A DNA stretch of 64,000 nt from an uncultured Collinsella sp. (GTDB lineage Bacteria; Actinomycetota; Coriobacteriia; Coriobacteriales; Coriobacteriaceae), in contig CAUBIC010000005.1 of the NCBI GenBank assembly GCA_958435945.1, positions 51,642 through 115,641 on the forward strand, written 5' to 3'. Made by a program: the position numbers and the translations under genes. Below, one piece after another: positions 25,845-34,064 of the stretch. A model generated the notes under the pieces. The model saw only the letters and a program-made list of their open reading frames with translations, was not told the origin of the DNA and did not search any database. The first letter of the stretch is position 1. Each line of letters opens with the position of its first letter.

Positions 25845-26073
25845 ATGTCGCTCCTTACATACACAGTTGCATACTCGCGAACTCGCACGCAAGGACCGAG
25901 GTCGACCGCGTCGCAACGTCGCACGCCCGGAGCGTAGAGCCGGACGGGACACGCGGGCAGCACCAAAGCCCATGGCACGTCGATTCGCATGCACGAGATT
26001 GTACTCCCCGCACGCGTCTGATAAAACGCTTTTCTTTAACTAAGTAAAGTATTTTCATTTGACCGAAGCATAA

Positions 26074-26103
26074 AGGCCCGCCACCGTAATCGGTGACGGG
26101 CCT
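26074..26103 (-). terminator. Rho-independent terminator of the DedA gene
   Basis: The stem AGGCCCGTCACCG / CGGTGGCGGGCCT on the minus strand is followed by TTAT and lies about 30 nt past the DedA stop codon. The remaining leader up to the ilvE start shows no further gene. Confidence 0.75.
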
Positions 26104-26132
26104 CAACGACACAGTTTGTGCGCTGCCTCGAG

Positions 26133-26780
26133 CTATGCGTTCTTTTTGCCCAGTTTAGCCTTAACCAAGCCGACCACGGTCGGAATGATCGACACGGCGA
26201 CGATGCCGACGATCAGCAGCTCAAAGTGCTCCTGCACAAACGGAATGCCACCAAAGAAGTAACCCAGCAGCGTAAAGACCGTCGACCAGGTAATGCCACC
26301 CAGCACGTTAAAGATGACAAAGTTGCGCCAGTGCATGCCGCCCATGCCAGCGATAAAAGGCACAAAGGTGCGGATGAACGGGAAGAAGCGACCGAGGAAG
26401 ATGGCCAGATGGCCCCACTTATCCAGGAAATCCTCGGACTTTTTAATGCGCTCGGGCGTCATAGCCTTTACCTTGCCCGAGGCGATGATTTTGCGGCCAA
26501 AGAAGTGGCCGATCATAAAGTTACACTGATCGCCCAGGATGGCTGCGGCCCATGCGGTGGCCAGAAGCGCCACGATGTTAAAGCCGCCGTTATGGGCAAA
26601 GAAGCCCGAGGCAAACAGCAGCGAGTCGCCAGGAAGGAACGGGAAGAACACCACGCCCGTCTCGATAAAGATGATCAGGAACACGCAGCCGTAGGCCATA
26701 AGCGGGCCGGCGGCGATCCAGCTGGCAATCGCGGTGCGCGGGTCTTTAAGCAGCTCGGCGATAAAATTGATGAAACCCAT
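26133..26780 (-). CDS. DedA family membrane protein
   Basis: This 215-aa integral membrane protein of the DedA/SNARE-associated family is linked in other bacteria to phospholipid flipping and envelope homeostasis. Marks are FIETGVVFFPFLPGDSLLF near residue 40, the re-entrant-type segment FFGRKIIASGKVKAMTPERI, and GRFFPFIRTFVPFIAGMGGM. ATG 26780 follows GAGAGG by 9 nt. It is divergent from cysE across about 220 bp. Confidence 0.9.
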   Translation of the reverse strand: MGFINFIAELLKDPRTAIASWIAAGPLMAYGCVFLIIFIETGVVFFPFLPGDSLLFASGFFAHNGGFNIVALLATAWAAAILGDQCNFMIGHFFGRKIIASGKVKAMTPERIKKSEDFLDKWGHLAIFLGRFFPFIRTFVPFIAGMGGMHWRNFVIFNVLGGITWSTVFTLLGYFFGGIPFVQEHFELLIVGIVAVSIIPTVVGLVKAKLGKKNA

Positions 26781-27003
26781 GAAGTAAAACCTCTCAGTTG
26801 TGGGCGCGGACACGTCCGAGTTGACCAGTATACGGTTGCGGCACGAGCACGGGTCAAACCCCTCAAAAGTCTTACTTCATTACCAGCAAGTTTGCATAAC
26901 TGACACCTGTCGCGCAATGCCGCCAAGATTGTCCTTCCTAATCCCTAGCGAATCGCTATACTTTATTGAATCGCATTGCCATGGCGCTAAGGGAGGGCGG
27001 CCG

Positions 27004-27708
27004 GTGAGCTTTATCAATACCATTCGCGAGGACATCAAAACCGTCCAGGCGCAAGACCCCGCTGCGCAAAACGGTCTGGTCATCTTCCTGTCCTACCCCG
27101 GCCTGCACGCCAAGTGGAACCATGTGCCCGAGCACTGGCTGTGGGAGCATGGACATCGCTCGCTCGCCCGTGTGCTCTCGCAAATCACCCGCCACATCAC
27201 CGGCGTCGAGATTCATCCCGCTGCACAGATCGGCAAGCATTTCTTTATCGACCACGCCATGGGCGTCGTCATCGGCGAAACCACCATCGTGGGCGACAAC
27301 TGCGTGCTCTACCAGGGCGTTACGCTCGGCGGCACCGGCAACGAAACCGGCAAGCGCCACCCCACCCTGGGCAACAACGTCACCGTGGGCACGGGCGCCA
27401 AGGTGCTCGGCAACATTCGCATCGGCAACAACGTCAAGATCGGCGGCAATTCGGTTGTCGTCAAGGACGTGCCCGACAACTGCACCGTCGTGGGCGTGCC
27501 GGGCCGCATCATCAAGCGCAACGGCTGCCGCGTGTTCGAGGAGAGCTTCGATGCCAAGCAGCATCGCGAGTACATGCCCGATGACGCCGCCGAGCAGTCC
27601 GCGCTCAACCGCCAAGGCATCACCGAGAATGCCCGCCGCGTCAAGGAACTCGAGCGAGAGGTGGCCGAGCTCAAAGCCCTCGTCACGAAGCTCATGGACG
27701 AACGCTAG
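27004..27708 (+). CDS. cysE: Serine O-acetyltransferase
   Basis: This 234-aa left-handed beta-helix acetyltransferase makes O-acetylserine for cysteine synthesis. The N-terminal helical part (SFINTIREDIKTVQAQDPA) is followed by hexapeptide repeats: GVEIHPAAQIGKHFFIDHA, GVVIGETTIVGDNCVLYQGV, TLGGTGNETGKRHPTLGNN and GVPGRII. A helical C-terminal tail of about 50 residues follows. The start is a GTG at 27004, 7 nt after GGGAGG; the upstream reading to 26800 has no ribosome site. It is monocistronic with its own terminator; no cysK is nearby. Confidence 0.92.
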   Translation: MSFINTIREDIKTVQAQDPAAQNGLVIFLSYPGLHAKWNHVPEHWLWEHGHRSLARVLSQITRHITGVEIHPAAQIGKHFFIDHAMGVVIGETTIVGDNCVLYQGVTLGGTGNETGKRHPTLGNNVTVGTGAKVLGNIRIGNNVKIGGNSVVVKDVPDNCTVVGVPGRIIKRNGCRVFEESFDAKQHREYMPDDAAEQSALNRQGITENARRVKELEREVAELKALVTKLMDER

Positions 27709-27744
27709 AAGCGGATGGCTACCGACAACATTGACGTCAACGCA

Positions 27745-27783
27745 AAGGCGCGCCAGGGAATTCATCCCCGGCGCGCCTTATTT
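27745..27783 (+). terminator. Rho-independent terminator of cysE
   Basis: The stem AAGGCGCGCC / GGCGCGCCTT with an inner GGG/CCC is followed by ATTT, 36 nt after the cysE stop codon. Confidence 0.8.
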
Positions 27784-27785
27784 GT

Positions 27786-27818
27786 GATGTGACAAAGGGG
27801 CTGCCCCTTTGTCAAATT
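27786..27818. repeat. Hairpin repeat, GTGACAAAGGG family, second copy
   Basis: GATGTGACAAAGGGG pairs with CCCCTTTGTCAAATT, related to 5799-5831. It touches the stop codon of the minus-strand ABC gene. Confidence 0.7.
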
Positions 27819-29820
27819 ATGCGAACTGGCTCAGATAGAGGTCGGCGTAAGCGCCCTCGGCAGCCAGCAGCTCCTTGTGCGTACCCTGCTCGATAATGTT
27901 GCCATGATCCATGACCAAGATCAGGTCGGCATCCACAATTGTCGACAGGCGATGCGCGATCACAAAGCTCGTGCGCCCGCGCATAAGCGCATCCATGGCA
28001 CGGCCGATGGCAAGCTCGGTACGCGTGTCCACGCTCGATGTCGCCTCGTCCAGGATGAGAATCGCCGGGTTGTTGAGCAGCACGCGTGCGATGGTCAGCA
28101 GCTGGCGCTGACCCTGGCTGATGCTTTCGGCATCGTTGGCCACATGCGTGTCGTAGCCCTGTGGCATGGTACGCACAAAGAAATCGACCTGCGCGGCACG
28201 GGCGGCGGCCACGACCTCCTCGCGCGTTGCCTCGGGGCAGCCGTATGCGATGTTTTCGGCAATCGTGCCATCGAACAGCCAGGCGTCCTGCAGCACCATG
28301 CCAAACTGCTGCCGCAGCTCGCCGCGATCCATGCGGCTCGTATCCACGCCGTCGAGCGTAATGCGCCCGCCGTCAATCTCGTAGAAACGCATGAGCAGGT
28401 TGATGAGCGTGGTCTTGCCCGCGCCCGTGGTTCCCACCACGGCGATCTTCTGGCCCGGCTCGGCGGTGAACGACACGTCGCGCATAAGCGGCTTTTCGGG
28501 CGTGTAGCCAAAGCGCACATGCTCAAAGGCAACGCGGCCCTCCACGCGACCCGGTAGCTTGGCGGCCTCGCCCGGCTGCGGATCAGCCTCCATCTCGGGC
28601 TCATCGAGCAGGTCGAACACGCGCTCCGCACTCGCCAGCGCGCTCTGCAGCGAGTTGAAGGTAAACGACAGCTGCGTCATGGGCTCGGATGCCTCGTAGA
28701 TAAACTGGAAGAACGCCTGGAACACGCCGACGGTCATGTGGCCGGCAACCAGCATGCTGCAGCCCACAATCGCAATCACGATCTGTGCCAGGCGGCCGAT
28801 AAAGCGCACCGCGGGGCCGACGGCGTTAATCATAAAGTCGGCCTTGGCACTCATGCGTGCCAGCTCGCCCGAGGCCTGGTGCACCTCGGCAGAACTCTGA
28901 CGCTCGCGGTTAAACGCGCGAATCACCAGACGACCCGAGTAGCCTTCCTCGACTGCACTCGTAATCTTGGACACCCACTCCTGGCGCTCGCCGGTTACGT
29001 CATGCGTACGGCGCGAGACCACCTTGGTCACCAGCAGCGACAACGCCGTAAAGAACAAAAAGACCAGCGTAAGTGGCACACTGAACACAAACATCACGCC
29101 CACAGCGCCCACTACCGTACCAATCGACACCAGCAGCTGCAGCAAGCCGCGCTGCATGCTCTCGGACATCTTGTCCAAGTCATTGGTCGCGCGGCTGACG
29201 ACCTCGCCGGGACGATGTACGTCAAAATAGGCGAGCGGCAGACGATTGAGCTTTTGAGCGATGCGGTTGCGCAGACGCAGGTTGAGGCGTTCGGCCACGC
29301 TCGACATCAAAAAGCTCTGGAGCGCGTAGAACGAGGCAGCGGCCGTCCAGATCATAAAGTAGATGAAGATGGTCCTGCCGCAGTTCTCCCAGGTGATGTT
29401 GAAGGAGGTGTCGTTGGCAAACGCCACCTGAATGTGGCCCCACAGCTCATCGATCACGCGGGCGCTATATGCCGGCGCAGCGGTGTTAAAGATGGCATAG
29501 AACACGATGCTCGCGAACACGATATAGAAGCGCCAATGGTCACCGGCATCCTCGCTCCACAGGCGGCGCACCGTCGCCCAGGTGTCGCGGGGTTTCTCGT
29601 CCTCGTCCTCGTCGTCCACATCGCGCATGCGCTCTGCCTCAGCGCGGGCGCGCTCGTCCTCGGCGCGTTCGTTTTCCTCGTAGAGCGCTTGGCGGCGAGC
29701 CTCGCGCTCGGCTGCAGCCTTGGCGGCCTCGTCCAGGCCGGGTGTGGCGCCCGTCTCCTCAACTGTCTCTGCAACCGCGGCATCCTCGGCGATGGCCTGC
29801 TTCTTGAGCTCCTCGGTCAT
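27817..29820 (-). CDS. ABC exporter half-transporter, canonical ATPase site (MarR-linked pair)
   Basis: This 667-aa exporter subunit has an unusual acidic and charged N-terminal extension of about 85 residues (many Glu, Arg and Ala, likely coiled coil) before the membrane domain. The ATPase domain has Walker A GTTGAGKTTLINLLMRF, signature SISQGQRQLLTIAR and Walker B ILILDEATSSVD. ATG 29820 lies 1 nt after the upstream stop and follows GGGAGG by 8 nt. It pairs with the gene at 29822-31558. The substrate is unknown; the MarR gene at the head of the operon suggests inducible efflux of a small toxic compound. Confidence 0.9.
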   Translation of the reverse strand: MTEELKKQAIAEDAAVAETVEETGATPGLDEAAKAAAEREARRQALYEENERAEDERARAEAERMRDVDDEDEDEKPRDTWATVRRLWSEDAGDHWRFYIVFASIVFYAIFNTAAPAYSARVIDELWGHIQVAFANDTSFNITWENCGRTIFIYFMIWTAAASFYALQSFLMSSVAERLNLRLRNRIAQKLNRLPLAYFDVHRPGEVVSRATNDLDKMSESMQRGLLQLLVSIGTVVGAVGVMFVFSVPLTLVFLFFTALSLLVTKVVSRRTHDVTGERQEWVSKITSAVEEGYSGRLVIRAFNRERQSSAEVHQASGELARMSAKADFMINAVGPAVRFIGRLAQIVIAIVGCSMLVAGHMTVGVFQAFFQFIYEASEPMTQLSFTFNSLQSALASAERVFDLLDEPEMEADPQPGEAAKLPGRVEGRVAFEHVRFGYTPEKPLMRDVSFTAEPGQKIAVVGTTGAGKTTLINLLMRFYEIDGGRITLDGVDTSRMDRGELRQQFGMVLQDAWLFDGTIAENIAYGCPEATREEVVAAARAAQVDFFVRTMPQGYDTHVANDAESISQGQRQLLTIARVLLNNPAILILDEATSSVDTRTELAIGRAMDALMRGRTSFVIAHRLSTIVDADLILVMDHGNIIEQGTHKELLAAEGAYADLYLSQFA

Positions 29821-29821
29821 G

Positions 29822-31558
29822 CTACTCACCTCCCTTCATCTGCGATTCCGCGATAGCGCGGTACACCTCGCAGGTTTCCATGAGCTCGTCGTGCGTGCCT
29901 AGGCCCACGATCTCGCCGTCTTTGAGCACCACGATCTGATCGGCATGCAAAATAGTCGAGATGCGCTGGGCGATGATGAGCACCGCGGCATCGCGCGTCT
30001 CGTCCTGCAGCGCATGGCGCAGGGCGGCATCGGTCTTAAAGTCCAGGGCCGAAAAACTGTCGTCGAAGATATATAGATCGGCGCGCTTCATGAGTGCGCG
30101 GGCAATGGCCAGGCGCTGGCGCTGACCGCCCGAAAAGTTCGTGCCGCCCTGGGCCACCGGAGTATCGAGCCCCTGGGGCTGGTCGAGCACAAAGGTGCTC
30201 TGGGCAACCTCCAGCACATGGAGCATGTCAGCCTCGGTCGCGTCTTCGTTGCCAAAGCGCAGGTTGCTCGCCACCGTACCCGAGAACAGCCACGCCTTCT
30301 GCGGCACATAGGCGATATGCCCGCGGATGTCGTCTTGCGAAAGGTCGCGCAGATCGATGCCGTTCAGGCGAATGGCGCCCTTTGTGGCATCGTGGAAGCG
30401 AAGCAAGAGCTTGGCCACCGTCGACTTGCCCGAACCCGTCGAGCCTACAATCGCCGTGGTCTGGCCACGGCGACAGGCAAAGCTCAGGTCGCACAGGGTA
30501 TCCTCGTCGGCATCGTCAAAACGGAACGACATATGGTCGAACACGGCAACCGCATCGGCACCGTCAACAGGCTCCGCCGCGCACGTGTCCAGCGTGCGCT
30601 TGCCGTCCACGATGCTCGGCTCAATCTCCAACACCTGCTGCGCACGGTTCAGGCATGCGGCGGCGCGCGGAAGCGTCAGAATCACCATCTGCGCCATCAT
30701 CACAAAGAACAGGATCAGGATCGCGTACTCCAGCACGGCCGAGATGCTGCCGATTTGCATGGCATGGACGCCCACGCGGTTGCCGCCCACCCACAGCACC
30801 GCCACCTCGGCGATGTTCATCAAAAAGAAGCTGGAGCTGTCGAGACCCACAAACAGGTGGTTAACCTTGATGGCGTTGGCCGCGTAATCGCTAAACACCT
30901 CGTCCAGGCGCTGCTCCTCGTGGCGCTCCTTGTTAAATGCGCGGATGACGCGCACGCCCACGATGTTCTCGCGCAGCACCACGTTCATGCGGTCGATAAA
31001 GCTCTGCAGGCGCATAAAGATCGGCGCGGCGTTAGCCACCGTAAAGACCGCCGCCACCAGCACGATCGCAACCACCACACCCAGCAGCGTGCCCATGGCA
31101 GGATCGATGAACCAAGCAAAGATGATGCCCGCCACGGCCAAGAACGGTACCGGCAGCACCAGCTGAATCGTCTGCAGGATCGCTTGCTGGATCACGTTGA
31201 TGTCGTTGAGCGAGCGCGTGATCATCGAACCCGTGCCAAAGCGCTCAAAGTCGCTGGCGGACAGCTCGAGCGACTTGTCGTACACGGCATTGCGGATATC
31301 GCAGGCCACGTTGGCGGCCAGGCGCGCCGAAAGATAGCAGCCCAACACCGTGCCGCCGCTGGCCATGCCGGTCGCGATAAGCATGTACAGGCCGTTGCGT
31401 AAAATATAGTCGACATCGCCCGTGGTAATACCGGTGTTGACCATGTTCGCCAGCATCGTGGGAACCAACAGCGTACCGACGTTATCTATCAGCACCGCAA
31501 ACAGCGTCACCGCAATCAGACCGCGGTACGGCCTCATAAACCTCATTAAGAGTCGCAT
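29822..31558 (-). CDS. ABC exporter half-transporter, degenerate ATPase site (MarR-linked pair)
   Basis: This 578-aa half-transporter has six membrane segments within about residues 1-320 and an ATPase domain with Walker A GSTGSGKSTVAKLLLRF, signature NFSGGQRQRLAIARAL and Walker B LYIFDDSFSALD, where Asp replaces the catalytic Glu. It is the non-catalytic partner of the next gene. Its ATG lies inside the end of the MarR gene (13-nt overlap), with GAGGGGG as ribosome site, so regulator and transporter are coupled in one operon. Confidence 0.9.
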   Translation of the reverse strand: MRLLMRFMRPYRGLIAVTLFAVLIDNVGTLLVPTMLANMVNTGITTGDVDYILRNGLYMLIATGMASGGTVLGCYLSARLAANVACDIRNAVYDKSLELSASDFERFGTGSMITRSLNDINVIQQAILQTIQLVLPVPFLAVAGIIFAWFIDPAMGTLLGVVVAIVLVAAVFTVANAAPIFMRLQSFIDRMNVVLRENIVGVRVIRAFNKERHEEQRLDEVFSDYAANAIKVNHLFVGLDSSSFFLMNIAEVAVLWVGGNRVGVHAMQIGSISAVLEYAILILFFVMMAQMVILTLPRAAACLNRAQQVLEIEPSIVDGKRTLDTCAAEPVDGADAVAVFDHMSFRFDDADEDTLCDLSFACRRGQTTAIVGSTGSGKSTVAKLLLRFHDATKGAIRLNGIDLRDLSQDDIRGHIAYVPQKAWLFSGTVASNLRFGNEDATEADMLHVLEVAQSTFVLDQPQGLDTPVAQGGTNFSGGQRQRLAIARALMKRADLYIFDDSFSALDFKTDAALRHALQDETRDAAVLIIAQRISTILHADQIVVLKDGEIVGLGTHDELMETCEVYRAIAESQMKGGE

Positions 31559-32058
31559 GTGTCCCCCTCGCCCTTATCGTCAGCCTCGTTCTCGGCGGCC
31601 ACTTGCCGTTTAAATGCCTCGCACTCTTCGTTAAGAACATGGGAGAACTTACCGACCAAGCGCATGATCTCGCGCTGTTCCCACGGCTCGAGCGCCTCGA
31701 ATGCCTGTTGTTCGGCTTTTTGCGCCGGCAATGCGTAGCGCTTGGCAAACTGCACGCCTTCTTCGGTCAGTCGCACAACCTTGTTCTTACGACTGCCCTC
31801 GGCAAACTCCAACGTCGCAAGCCCTCGCGCCCTAAGCGTCTTAATCGCCGAATTGATGGTCTGTTTGCTGTAGAACCATTCACTCGTCAGCCGACTCACG
31901 GCAACGCTTCCGCCCGCTGCACTCGTGTCGACGAGCATCCAGTAGGCGCAGTCCGAAAGACCGCAGGTGCGTGCGAACTCCGAATAGATACGGTCAAGCC
32001 CGTTGAGCATCCGGTCGAAATCGACCAAGCTAACTGCACTATTCATCTCTCCCACCAT
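31546..32058 (-). CDS. MarR-family transcriptional regulator
   Basis: This 170-aa winged-helix regulator shows MarR features: WFYSKQTINSAIKTLRARGL as the recognition region and RKNKVVRLTEEGVQFA as the wing. It is the first gene of an operon with a heterodimeric ABC exporter and probably represses it. Two direct copies of GTCCGAGTTTTGAC overlap the promoter and leader (see 32065-32125) and are the likely operator. The start is uncertain: ATG 32058 has no clear ribosome site, and ATG 32046 has GGGAGAG placed very close. Confidence 0.87.
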   Translation of the reverse strand: MVGEMNSAVSLVDFDRMLNGLDRIYSEFARTCGLSDCAYWMLVDTSAAGGSVAVSRLTSEWFYSKQTINSAIKTLRARGLATLEFAEGSRKNKVVRLTEEGVQFAKRYALPAQKAEQQAFEALEPWEQREIMRLVGKFSHVLNEECEAFKRQVAAENEADDKGEGDTCDS

Positions 32059-32064
32059 TCGATT

Positions 32065-32125
32065 GTCCGAGTTTTGACCAATTTATATCTCTACATTAGT
32101 CCGAGTTTTGACTATCGTCAATAAG
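32065..32125 (-). promoter_or_regulatory. Promoter and direct-repeat operator of the MarR-ABC operon
   Basis: On the minus strand TTGACG and TAATGT are separated by 17 nt, a good sigma-70-type promoter. The 14-bp motif GTCCGAGTTTTGAC (given in + orientation) occurs at 32065-32078 and 32099-32112, a 34-bp offset of about three helical turns. One copy overlaps the promoter spacer and the other lies in the leader. Confidence 0.65.
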
Positions 32126-32164
32126 CTCGTTGCTTATGGTCGGCTCCACATAAGCATATCGACA

Positions 32165-32200
32165 AAAAAGACCGCCGGCGCGGGGGCGGCGCCGGCGGTT
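32165..32200 (-). terminator. Rho-independent terminator of the small gene at 32226
   Basis: On the minus strand the stem CCGCCGGCGCC / GGCGCCGGCGG is followed by TCTTTTTTG, 26 nt past the stop codon. Confidence 0.85.
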
Positions 32201-32225
32201 GCGAGAGAATATCGATTGTTGGCTG

Positions 32226-32516
32226 TTAAGCAGCGACGGCCTCGTAGACCGTAGCGCCCGAGAAGCTGTCGTGCAGGCTCTTGCCGCAGATCCAAGGCAG
32301 CTCGACGACCTCGCAGACCGTGTTAACCAGCTCGGAGCAGTCAGTAAAGTGGCCCTTATCGTTGAGAGCCTCGCAATCCTGAACACGCCAATAGCCATCG
32401 GTGTGCGTGATGTAGTACTCGTGGTTGTCGATCGTCACAAAAGCGCGCGTCTTGGAACGCAGCAGCTTCAGAAATCCTTCGAAGTCAGTCTCGACGACAT
32501 CTCCAGCCTGGAACAT
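32226..32516 (-). CDS. Small conserved-looking protein, function unknown
   Basis: A 96-aa soluble protein starts MFQAGDVVETDFEGFLKLL and contains TIDNHEYYITHTDGYWRVQD and ELPWICGKSLHDSFSG. It has three Cys and no signal peptide or membrane segment. I do not recognise the family. A very strong ribosome site (AGGAGGTAACATC) and a strong terminator show it is a real, probably well-expressed single gene. A beta-rich small fold is suggested by the pattern, nothing more. Confidence 0.7.
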   Translation of the reverse strand: MFQAGDVVETDFEGFLKLLRSKTRAFVTIDNHEYYITHTDGYWRVQDCEALNDKGHFTDCSELVNTVCEVVELPWICGKSLHDSFSGATVYEAVAA

Positions 32517-32810
32517 GATGTTACCTCCTGGCCCGGCGCCACCATGGCGCGTTGATAAACGTTGGTACTCCTTTAGTAAAACCTTTATCAGAGCTTATGC
32601 GCGCATCATTTAGGCAAGTGGTAAAAAACCGCAGGGTAGACGGGATAAAACGTTTAACCATCTCATCAGCTTCTCACATTCTTGCCGCAGTTTTATGCAA
32701 GCCGACTTTTCCGATTGGCGGCCATTGCTGTTTGGAGCCCTTCGCGCGATTACGGCTACGGCACGACGGGTAAGAACGGAGCATCTGCAACGTCATCGCT
32801 AGGAGAACCC

Positions 32811-33332
32811 ATGGAGACCATCGAAGCGCTCATCCATCGCCGTAGCTGCCGCAACTACAGCGATCGCCCCGTCGAAGCCGAAAAGCTCGCACGCATTATC
32901 GAGGCCGGCCAGTACGCGCCCAGCGGCATGGGGCGCCAGCCAGTGACGTTTGTCGCCGTTACCGACCCCGCGACCGTCAAGCGTCTCTCACAGCTCAATG
33001 CGCAAGTCATGGGAAGCAACGGCGACCCCTTCTACGGCGCCAAAACGGTTGTGGTGGTGCTGGTCGACCGCAGCGTGCCCACGCATCTGGAAGACGGTTC
33101 GCTTGCCATGGGCAACCTGCTCAATGCTGCCTATGCGCTGGGCGTTGATTCGTGCTGGATTCATCGCGCCCACGAGGTTTTCGATTCGCCCGAGGGTCTG
33201 GAGCTGCTGGCCAAGTGGGGTCTGCCCGCCGACGGAAGCTTGCGCGGTGTGGGCAACTGCATTCTGGGCTACGCCGAGGACGCACTCCCCAAGGCCAAGC
33301 CTCGCCGCGACAACGTGGTGTACGTCAGGTAG
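32811..33332 (+). CDS. Nitroreductase-family protein
   Basis: This 173-aa compact nitroreductase starts METIEALIHRRSCRNYSDRP. It has the FMN-binding EAGQYAPSGMGRQPVTFVAV, GNLLNAAYALGVDSCWIHRA and a C-terminal LGYAEDALPKAKPRR that resembles NfsA/FRP-like small family members. The product likely reduces flavin-accessible nitro or quinone compounds; the substrate is unknown. ATG 32811 follows AGGAGAACCC. It is monocistronic and distinct from the longer nitroreductase at 5834-6709. Confidence 0.88.
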   Translation: METIEALIHRRSCRNYSDRPVEAEKLARIIEAGQYAPSGMGRQPVTFVAVTDPATVKRLSQLNAQVMGSNGDPFYGAKTVVVVLVDRSVPTHLEDGSLAMGNLLNAAYALGVDSCWIHRAHEVFDSPEGLELLAKWGLPADGSLRGVGNCILGYAEDALPKAKPRRDNVVYVR

Positions 33333-33405
33333 ACAGTTCCGCCGTTCTACCGAACGGCGGACCCGCTGAAAGGCCCCGTCCCAAATTTGCTGCCCCACTC
33401 GCAAC

Positions 33406-33981
33406 TTATCTTGCCGATGGAGTTGTCGTCGTTTCGTTCGTGTGAGTCGTTTTGGCGCCGTCGCCTTGCTCGCCTTCGTCCTTTTGAGCATCGGCAATGG
33501 TGGCAGCAGCTGCGACCATGCCACGCTGGGGCGCCACACCCGTCTGGTCTCGTGCGCCTTCAACAAGCTCCGTGCCAACATGCGCGAGCTCGGGCGATTT
33601 GAACATCGTGCCCAGGCTCGCGCCGCCGCCGGCATAGCCAAGCGCTGCGAGCGCGATGACGACTATCGCAGCAACGACCACGGTCGGCACGTAACGATGC
33701 CAGCCTGCAGGATTGAGGCCGCTACGGCGGGCAGCACCACGGCTAATGTAGCCAAGCGTGCCATCGTGCTTGAGCTTTGAGCCCACCACGCACCTTCGTC
33801 CCCACAACGAGGATTCGGCCTGCATAGCCAAGCGAGCGCTTGCCGAAGGATAGCCATATTTTGTGCGCTTGAACGAGCCGTCGAACCCCGAGGCGCTTTT
33901 GCCCCACGTCCGCGAAGTCGTACGTCGGCTGACCGGCGCCGCACTTCGTTTTGTTCGGTTCGGTTTTGAAGTCTCTGCCAT
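33406..33981 (-). CDS. Single-pass membrane protein, function unknown
   Basis: A 191-aa protein has a basic Arg/Ser-rich N-terminal half (residues 1-95), one membrane segment at about 98-119 (VPTVVVAAIVVIALAALGY) and a hydrophilic Thr-ended tail. I do not recognise the family. The layout (basic cytoplasmic part, one helix, short outer tail) is shared with many uncharacterised Gram-positive membrane proteins. ATG 33981 directly follows GGGGGAG, so the spacing is short and the start is not secure. Confidence 0.55.
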   Translation of the reverse strand: MAETSKPNRTKRSAAPVSRRTTSRTWGKSASGFDGSFKRTKYGYPSASARLAMQAESSLWGRRCVVGSKLKHDGTLGYISRGAARRSGLNPAGWHRYVPTVVVAAIVVIALAALGYAGGGASLGTMFKSPELAHVGTELVEGARDQTGVAPQRGMVAAAATIADAQKDEGEQGDGAKTTHTNETTTTPSAR

Positions 33982-34064
33982 ACTCCCCCGCACGCCGTAA
34001 CACAATCGAAACAATGCTTCTTTGGACTGTAGCACACGCGACGCACGCGGTCACGGCGCCTCGC

